This document shows, one piece after another, positions 6,120-10,654 of a stretch of 10,654 nucleotides of DNA. Under the pieces are notes generated by a model that saw only the letters and a program-made list of their open reading frames with translations, made no database searches and was not told the DNA's origin. This DNA comes from Spirochaetia bacterium (GTDB lineage: Bacteria; Spirochaetota; UBA4802; UBA5550), in the NCBI GenBank assembly GCA_031289575.1, contig JAITPE010000124.1, positions 1 to 10,654 on the forward strand, written 5' to 3'. The position numbers and the translations under genes were made by a program. Position 1 is the stretch's first letter, and each line of letters starts with the position of its first letter.

Positions 6120-6517
6120 GATTATTATTGGATACCCATACACTATTATGGTCAATTGGTAAAAGTGACGAATTGTCTCAACGAGTAATAAAAGAATTAA
6201 AGAATACAAAGAACGAAATATTAATAAGTGCCGTATTATTATGGGAGATAGCGCTAAAATATAGCTTAGGAAAATTAATTATTGATTCCTTTGATATAAA
6301 AGATATTCCCAAATATTGCAAAAAAATGGGATTTGAATTGATCCCATTAGATCCAGTAGAAGCGTTAAACAGTTTACAGCTTCCCCAAAAAGAGAATCAT
6401 AAAGATCCATTTGATAGAATGTTGATATATCAATGTATACACAATAAATACACGCTAGTTAGTAGAGATTCAAAAATAAAATTATACAAAGGCGATGGAC
6501 TAAAATATATATGGTGA
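6116..6517 (+). CDS. PIN-domain ribonuclease toxin, VapC-like
   Basis: This 133-aa protein is a standard single PIN domain. The acidic metal-binding residues are in place: Asp6 in LLLDTH, Glu44 in WEIALK, Asp97 in KDPFDR and Asp118 in SRDSK. The strand-turn TLLW after the first Asp, and H-x-D-P-F-D-R, mark the subgroup usually paired with Phd-type antitoxins. VapC toxins are Mg-dependent RNases that cut tRNA or rRNA and halt translation when free of antitoxin. No catalytic residue is missing, so the toxin is probably active. It starts within the antitoxin stop (ATGA). It runs convergent to cimA, ending 99 bp from the cimA stop. Confidence 0.92.
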   Translation: MRLLLDTHTLLWSIGKSDELSQRVIKELKNTKNEILISAVLLWEIALKYSLGKLIIDSFDIKDIPKYCKKMGFELIPLDPVEALNSLQLPQKENHKDPFDRMLIYQCIHNKYTLVSRDSKIKLYKGDGLKYIW

Positions 6518-6614
6518 AAAGGGTATAAATAAAATATTGGTAATTATGCACTTTATTGGAATTATTCAATAACGGAAAGGTGCCGAACCCCCCGGCCAAC
6601 AATGACACAATCCC
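6518..6614. other. Gap between toxin gene and cimA stop
   Basis: This stretch is AT-rich near the toxin, then shifts to GC-rich sequence around 6575-6600. It holds a weak 6-bp AT inverted repeat (TTATTG 6553-6558, CAATAA 6567-6572) and a GCCG...CGGC pair around a C-rich loop. Neither is followed by a U-tract, so I see no convincing terminator for either converging gene. It is the right end of the inserted unit, just outside the cimA repeat. Confidence 0.35.
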
Positions 6615-6701
6615 TTTCAGCCCTTTTTTCGCCTGCCCCTGTGCTTCTTGAAAAGCATATACTCAATGCCGTCAACCATTGCCTGCCATGACGCCTCTAT
6701 T
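6615..6701. repeat. Right copy of the 87-bp direct repeat (native 3' end of cimA)
   Basis: This is the counterpart of 5608-5694, covering the last 26-27 codons, stop and two bases beyond of the intact cimA. Together the copies bracket the toxin-antitoxin module. At 87 bp the repeat is far longer than a transposase target-site duplication but within the range of att-type overlaps of gene-end integrating islands. Confidence 0.9.
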
Positions 6702-8215
6702 ATATTAGAAGACACGCCAACGGTTCCCCAATGCCCGCCGTCTCTCATCATGTCCATGAGAACGCGCACCTTAGATGAAGTTCCCGCCTTTTCGTTAAGA
6801 ACGCGCACCTTATAGTCTGTCAGCTGCAGATCCTTTATTTCGGGATAGAACTTTTCGAGAGCCTTTCTCAGCGCGTTGTCCAACGCGCCGACAGGCCCCA
6901 CGCCGTCGGCCGCGGAATGCTCTTCTTTTCCGTCAACATCAACCTTGATGGTAGCCTCGCACCTCATTGTGTTTTTCTCATCCATCTCGGTGATAACCCT
7001 GAATCCCCTGAGAGCGAAAAAAGGAGAATACTCTCCGGTAACGCCGCGCGCGATCAGCTCAAAGGAGCCTCCCGCGGCCTCGAACTGGAAGCCCTCGTCC
7101 TCCATTTTTTTGATTTTATCCAGAATATTCTTCGAAAGAGTCGGCTTCCCGTTCATGTCGATGCCGAGTTCCTTTGCCCTAAACTCAATGTTGCTCTTTC
7201 CGGAAAGTTCCGAAATCAGAATCTCTCTTGAATTGCCCACCAAAGCCGGCTCAATATGCTCGTATGTTTTTGTGTCTCTTTGCAAAGCCGAAACGTGTAT
7301 GCCTCCCTTGTGGGCGAACGCGCTGCCGCCTACGTACGGCATATTGGAAGCATGAACAAGGTTAGCCGTTTCGCTCACGAAACGGCTAACCTCTGTCAAC
7401 TGGGCCAATGTTTTGGCTGCGGCAAATTTATAGTCCATCTTAAGAGACATGTTGGGAATAAGCGTGGTCAGGCTGCAATTTCCGCAGCGTTCGCCGTATC
7501 CATTAATAGTTCCCTGCACAGAAACCGCTCCGGCCAAAACCGCGGCCATGGAGTTGGCAACGGCAACTCCGGTATCATTGTGAAAATGAACGCCCAAAGT
7601 CCCGCCGACTCTCTTTTGTGTTTCTTCAACTATGGGCACAACTTCGTGAGGGAGCGTCCCTCCGTTTGTATCGCACAGCACAAGCATATCGGCTCCGGAC
7701 TCATAGGCTGTCGTGATCGCGCGCAGCGCGTATTCGCTGTTGGATTTGAATCCGTCAAAATAATGTTCGGCATCCATGAACACGGTGAGGCCTTTCTTTT
7801 TAAGGTACGTTACGGAATCGCGTATCAGCGTCAGGTTTTCCTCGGGCGATATGCCGAGGGCCGTTGTAGCTTGGAAATCCCAGGTTTTGCCGAATATTGC
7901 GACAATATCGGCCTTTGAAGCGATAAGCGACTGAATGAGCGGGTCTTCCTCGCAGGTTGTGTTTTTTCTTCTGGTAGATCCAAAGGCTACTATTTTCGCG
8001 TGGGAGAGTTTCTTTTCCCTGATTTTTTCAAAAAACAAATCATCCTTGGGGTTCGAGCCGGGCCATCCGCCCTCAATATAATCAATTTTAAGGTTGTCAA
8101 GAGCAGCGGCTATGCGTAACTTATCATCAAGAGAAAAACTTATTCCCAAACCCTGCGCGCCGTCTCTTAAAGTTGTGTCGTAAATTGTTATTTTTTTATT
8201 GCTTGTATTGCTCAT
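6617..8215 (-). CDS. cimA: (R)-citramalate synthase
   Basis: CimA condenses pyruvate with acetyl-CoA to (R)-citramalate, the first step of the threonine-independent route to isoleucine. The 532-aa protein opens with the catalytic barrel motif IYDTTLRDGAQ (Asp13 metal ligand, Arg17, Asp18). GVHFHNDTG gives metal ligands His210 and His212, and GERCGN gives Asn246. AHKGGIHVSA follows near 305. The C-terminal LeuA-type dimer domain carries feedback regulation in this family; it includes ADGVGPVGALDNALRKAL and ends in RRKKG. Length and motifs fit the direct citramalate synthase type better than 2-isopropylmalate or homocitrate synthase, though a family tree would be needed to be sure. The start ATG at 8215 has GAGGT about 11 bases upstream. 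Its last 87 bp are duplicated at 5608-5694. A perfect 15-bp inverted repeat lies inside the gene at 7359-7392. Confidence 0.9.
   Translation of the reverse strand: MSNTSNKKITIYDTTLRDGAQGLGISFSLDDKLRIAAALDNLKIDYIEGGWPGSNPKDDLFFEKIREKKLSHAKIVAFGSTRRKNTTCEEDPLIQSLIASKADIVAIFGKTWDFQATTALGISPEENLTLIRDSVTYLKKKGLTVFMDAEHYFDGFKSNSEYALRAITTAYESGADMLVLCDTNGGTLPHEVVPIVEETQKRVGGTLGVHFHNDTGVAVANSMAAVLAGAVSVQGTINGYGERCGNCSLTTLIPNMSLKMDYKFAAAKTLAQLTEVSRFVSETANLVHASNMPYVGGSAFAHKGGIHVSALQRDTKTYEHIEPALVGNSREILISELSGKSNIEFRAKELGIDMNGKPTLSKNILDKIKKMEDEGFQFEAAGGSFELIARGVTGEYSPFFALRGFRVITEMDEKNTMRCEATIKVDVDGKEEHSAADGVGPVGALDNALRKALEKFYPEIKDLQLTDYKVRVLNEKAGTSSKVRVLMDMMRDGGHWGTVGVSSNIIEASWQAMVDGIEYMLFKKHRGRRKKG
7359..7392. 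repeat. Perfect 15-bp inverted repeat inside cimA
   Basis: AGGTTAGCCGTTTCG (7359-7373) and CGAAACGGCTAACCT (7378-7392) are exact complements around a CTCA loop. On the coding strand it encodes EVSRFVSETANL, ordinary residues for this part of CimA, so the protein sequence is not disturbed. No U-tract follows on either strand. Confidence 0.75.
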
Positions 8216-8244
8216 ATCAGCTATGTACCTCGTGCTTGGACATA

Positions 8245-8305
8245 ATTAAAAAAAAGTTTCATAGAGCAAGTAAATTTTACTGAACAAGCAAATAAGGACG
8301 ATAAT
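8245..8305. promoter_or_regulatory. Divergent promoters sharing a palindrome of back-to-back -35 boxes
   Basis: AGTAAATTTTACT (8269-8281) is a perfect 6+1+6 palindrome, so TTTACT reads outward on both strands. On the plus strand TTTACT (8276-8281) is 18 bases from GATAAT (8300-8305). On the minus strand TTTACT (8274-8269) is 18 bases from TTTAAT (8250-8245). The cimA leader would be about 23 bases and include its GAGGT. The TPR leader would be only about 10 bases, which is short. A regulator binding the palindrome would control both genes. The boxes are partial matches, so this is a prediction. Confidence 0.4.
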
Positions 8306-8310
8306 TAAAT

Positions 8311-8315
8311 GGAGG
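8311..8315 (+). promoter_or_regulatory. Strong ribosome-binding site of the TPR gene
   Basis: GGAGG, continuing as GGAGGT, lies six bases before the ATG at 8322. It is the best Shine-Dalgarno in the window and fixes the start of the TPR protein. Confidence 0.85.
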
Positions 8316-8321
8316 TAATTT

Positions 8322-9680
8322 ATGCTATATTTGTTTATTGTGCTGGTATGCTTGGGTTTCGTGCTTGCCGGGTTGGTTTTTGTCAAATCACTGCGCGTTC
8401 CGGGCAAGCTGCGAAGAGCCGAGGAATTACTTGAGCAGGGCAATTTGAACGAGGCCGGCAATATTTTACGCGGTATTCTTGAAAAAAGCAAGGATAATGT
8501 CAAGGCGCACTATTTAAGAGCGCTGATTTTGATAGAACAAAAACAATATTTGCTTGCGATATCCGAGCTTAACTTAGTACTTTCCCTGCCCGATTTCAAA
8601 ACCTATGTAAATGAATTGAACATCCATTACTCTCTCGCCGATATGTATAAACTTACCAACAATTTCCAAAAAGAAATAGATGAATACCATACAATCATTT
8701 CGCTTAATCCCGATGATATTAATGCCAACAGCCGCATAGGTCTGAGCCTATACAATAAACGCGAATACAAGAAATCACTGGACTATCTGCTAAAGTCGGT
8801 GACAAAAGGCCCCCAGCCGTCGCCCTGCTTACTTCCCTTAGGAATTGTACTGTATCACCTTAACGATTACGAAAAAGCGGAGCAATACCTTTTGTCGGCC
8901 TTAGAAAGCAATTCGGAGAACGACGAATGCAAATTCTATTTGGGCTGCATTTATAAACTGCAGAAGGCCTATGAGAGAGCCGTAAACATGTTCATGCAAG
9001 CGCAGGACGGCCCTTTTTATGTGCGAAGCCTCCGCATGCTGGCCGATATTTATTTTGAACAGGAACGCTATGACGATGTCATTGCCTGCCTTGAACCGCG
9101 CGCCGACAAGCTCAATGACATAACCGAAGACGGATTGGCATACAGGTATCTTCTCGCCGAATCCTATGAAATTAAATCAAGAATAAAAGACGCAATGGCT
9201 CAATGGGAAAGCGTAACCAGAACCAACCCGGATTACAGAGAAGCGAAAGTAAAGCTGGAGGCCTACAAAAATGTTCTCAACAGCGAACATATTATGGAAA
9301 TGCTTTCCATGAATTCAGAAGAACTGCAGGATTACATTAATGAAATAATCTCGGTTTTTAATTATACTATCATTTCAAAATCACGCATCTCCGCAAATGA
9401 GTACCAATACAAGGCGCTTAATACAAAAAGAATGGGAGACCTTCCGGTTTTAATCATTTTCAGCAGAACCATAACAGAAATTAACGACAGGCAATTGAAC
9501 GAGCTTGATAAACGCATGGTCGCGGAAAAATGCAAAACCGGTTTGTATATTACAACCGCTTCCTTCAGCCTTAAGGCACAGGCGGAAGCGCCTTCCCGTC
9601 AGATTGAGCTCTATGACGGGGACTTTGTAAGCAAAGCTATTGATAAAATTAAAACCAGAAATTTTCTGAGAAAAAAATAA
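8322..9680 (+). CDS. Membrane-anchored TPR protein with degenerate Mrr-like C-terminal domain
   Basis: The 452-aa protein begins with one transmembrane helix (residues 2-21, YLFIVLVCLGFVLAGLVF) and a basic stretch, so the rest should face the cytoplasm. About seven or eight tetratricopeptide repeats fill residues 30-315. The clearest are GNLNEAGNILRGILEKSKDN, LNDYEKAEQYLLSALESNSE and QKAYERAVNMFMQA; they form a scaffold for protein contacts. From about 330 to 445 a different domain follows. GLYITTASFSLKAQ and IELYDGDFVSKAI closely resemble the end of the Mrr restriction-endonuclease fold (G-I-F-V-T-T-S-x-F, then I-E-L-I-D-G). The strand where Mrr has Q-x-K instead reads VLIIFSRT, without the catalytic Lys, so it is probably a binding module rather than a nuclease. 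The lipoprotein gene follows 28 bp downstream in the same direction, so they are probably one operon. Function unknown. Confidence 0.8.
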   Translation: MLYLFIVLVCLGFVLAGLVFVKSLRVPGKLRRAEELLEQGNLNEAGNILRGILEKSKDNVKAHYLRALILIEQKQYLLAISELNLVLSLPDFKTYVNELNIHYSLADMYKLTNNFQKEIDEYHTIISLNPDDINANSRIGLSLYNKREYKKSLDYLLKSVTKGPQPSPCLLPLGIVLYHLNDYEKAEQYLLSALESNSENDECKFYLGCIYKLQKAYERAVNMFMQAQDGPFYVRSLRMLADIYFEQERYDDVIACLEPRADKLNDITEDGLAYRYLLAESYEIKSRIKDAMAQWESVTRTNPDYREAKVKLEAYKNVLNSEHIMEMLSMNSEELQDYINEIISVFNYTIISKSRISANEYQYKALNTKRMGDLPVLIIFSRTITEINDRQLNELDKRMVAEKCKTGLYITTASFSLKAQAEAPSRQIELYDGDFVSKAIDKIKTRNFLRKK

Positions 9681-9708
9681 CCATCTCTGTTGAAAAAGGG
9701 ATTTTACC

Positions 9709-10654
9709 ATGTTCAGTAAAAAAAATTTCGCTTTATCCGCGCTTCTTGCGCTGTTTTTATTGGTTTTGGGTTGTTCAAAAACGCCCGGTGAAAAGTTCGG
9801 CATCGGCTTAGAAAAGGCCGCCGCCGGAGACCAGAACGCGTTGAGCAGCATAGAAGAACTTCTTCTGTACGCGGCGGCCGCTCACAGCTTTTCCGGTGAC
9901 GAAATGTACTGCGACGGCGAAATTGTCTGGACCAAGGGCGGCGGCAAAATCAATATTCTTTTTCCCAAAGAAGGAAGCTTTGCTATGCAAAGCGACGGCA
10001 TGAACAATATGCGGGCAGTTGACTCTGTCGGCGCCGCTTTCAGTGACGGTACCGATATTTTTGTCTTCGGATGGGACGGCAAAATGAAAAAACGCATTAC
10101 AGCCGGAACAAAACGCGAGCAGGTACTCGCTCTATCTGTTTCCGGCGGAACCGTGTACTATTTCAAAAACAATAAAATATATTCCGCCGCCGAAAACGAT
10201 ACCGAGGGCAAGCTCTTTGTCAAAAACACGTTTACGCCGCCTTACTCAAAGCTGTTCAATTCGTACATGTACGCGCGCGGGAACAAACTCGGACTGCTTT
10301 TGGGCGTAGCCGGCTCATATCATTTCAATATAATTGATATTGATAAAGGAAAAACCATAGCCACAAACGTACGCATGGCCTCGCCGAAACTCTATCTTAA
10401 AGAAGACAGCGTACTTTATATATTTGGCAATACCGGAAACTGGAACCTCACAAGATTTATCTTTAAATCCGGCTCAATAAAAAACTACCAGCGCTACAGA
10501 GACATTGAGGATGTCGAAATATTTCCCGACGAGATAATTGTCAAAAACAGTTCGGGCATACGCATAGGCTCGGCCGGAAAGGAAGACATCACCATGCCGC
10601 CCGAATACAAATTCAAGGGCGGCTGCGGAGAACTTGCGCTGATAAGGTACAATA
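9709..10654 (+). CDS. Hypothetical lipoprotein, 3' truncated by window
   Basis: The frame runs open for 315 codons from the ATG at 9709 to the window end. The N-terminus is a classic lipoprotein signal: MFSKKNF, a hydrophobic run, then VLGC with Cys22 as the lipidation site. The next residues are Ser-Lys, with no Asp at +2, so outer-membrane sorting is plausible. The mature part is rich in Gly, aromatic and short beta-strand stretches such as GTDIFVFGWDGKMKK, GGTVYYFKNNKIYSA and KLYLKEDSVLYIFGN. Their spacing suggests a beta-propeller or other all-beta fold, but I recognise no named family. AAGGG lies about 8 bases before the start. It is the second gene after the TPR protein; a TPR scaffold at the inner membrane and a surface or periplasmic lipoprotein may work in one envelope system, which is inference from position only. 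Confidence 0.8.
   Translation, partial: MFSKKNFALSALLALFLLVLGCSKTPGEKFGIGLEKAAAGDQNALSSIEELLLYAAAAHSFSGDEMYCDGEIVWTKGGGKINILFPKEGSFAMQSDGMNNMRAVDSVGAAFSDGTDIFVFGWDGKMKKRITAGTKREQVLALSVSGGTVYYFKNNKIYSAAENDTEGKLFVKNTFTPPYSKLFNSYMYARGNKLGLLLGVAGSYHFNIIDIDKGKTIATNVRMASPKLYLKEDSVLYIFGNTGNWNLTRFIFKSGSIKNYQRYRDIEDVEIFPDEIIVKNSSGIRIGSAGKEDITMPPEYKFKGGCGELALIRYN

Larger units (their letters stand above)
5608..6701. mobile_element. Candidate small island: toxin-antitoxin module inserted at the cimA 3' end between 87-bp direct repeats
   Basis: The repeat unit is 1,007 bp (offset between copies). It carries only the Phd/VapC pair, its promoter and about 150 bp of unassigned DNA, all visibly more AT-rich than cimA or the esterase. 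One repeat copy completes cimA and the other is left beside the esterase. Elements that integrate into a gene's 3' end and restore it produce exactly this pattern, but no integrase or transposase is inside. The alternatives are a tandem duplication followed by replacement of the middle, or capture by homologous recombination. Confidence 0.5.

Noticed and set aside
5608..6701. Insertion sequence or transposon with target-site duplication
   Set aside because: No transposase or terminal inverted repeats are visible, and 87 bp is much too long for a target-site duplication. A gene-end island or recombination event fits better.
7256..7918. Plus-strand open frame of 220 codons opposite cimA
   Set aside because: It is the antisense shadow of a strongly conserved cimA and lacks any recognisable domain or start signal.
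9310..9660. Active restriction nuclease in the TPR protein C-terminus
   Set aside because: The Mrr-like fold signature is present, but the catalytic Gln/Glu-x-Lys strand reads VLIIFSRT without the lysine.
9450..9851. Minus-strand open frame of 133 codons
   Set aside because: It spans the end of the TPR gene and the start of the lipoprotein gene on the opposite strand, both well supported by motifs and ribosome-binding sites.
10262..10273. 12-bp palindrome CGTACATGTACG in the lipoprotein gene
   Set aside because: It is short, lies in coding sequence and has no loop or nearby signal. It is not unusual by chance at this length in 10 kb.

Overview
The window looks like chromosome of an uncultured diderm bacterium of moderate GC. 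Two lipoprotein signal peptides and a membrane-anchored TPR protein beside a lipoprotein suggest an outer membrane. Spirochaetota, Elusimicrobiota or a related gut or environmental lineage would fit, but nothing here fixes the phylum.

Layout: (1) 2-133, the 3' end of an RCC1-repeat protein gene, converging on an AAA/DUF4143 ATPase gene (139-1440, minus). (2) 1441-1725, the ATPase upstream region with a 32-bp tandem repeat, then a structured leader and terminator-like hairpin just before prmC. (3) prmC (1726-2560, plus), split by a one-base slip in a run of nine A's. Its stop codon abuts that of the next gene. (4) A minus-strand pair: a secreted lipoprotein-type esterase followed, 1 bp after its stop, by a PAS-GAF sensor histidine kinase. 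(5) An AT-rich Phd/VapC toxin-antitoxin module flanked by two 87-bp direct copies of the 3' end of cimA. (6) cimA, citramalate synthase, on the minus strand. (7) A divergent promoter region, then a plus-strand pair: a membrane-anchored TPR protein with a degenerate Mrr-like C-terminus, and a lipoprotein that runs off the window.

The most striking feature is region 5. The toxin-antitoxin module lies inside a 1,007-bp unit that duplicated the last 87 bp of cimA. One copy completes the intact gene, and the other remains as a stub next to the esterase, probably the original downstream neighbour. This resembles gene-end integration by a small non-autonomous island. Before the insertion, cimA, esterase and kinase would have run in the same direction with about 105 bp between cimA and the esterase.

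Other points worth a look are two perfect 15-bp inverted repeats inside coding sequence (cimA and prmC), the prmC frameshift, the phased tandem repeats before the ATPase, a prmC leader with mutually exclusive pairings, and a symmetric divergent promoter before cimA and the TPR gene.
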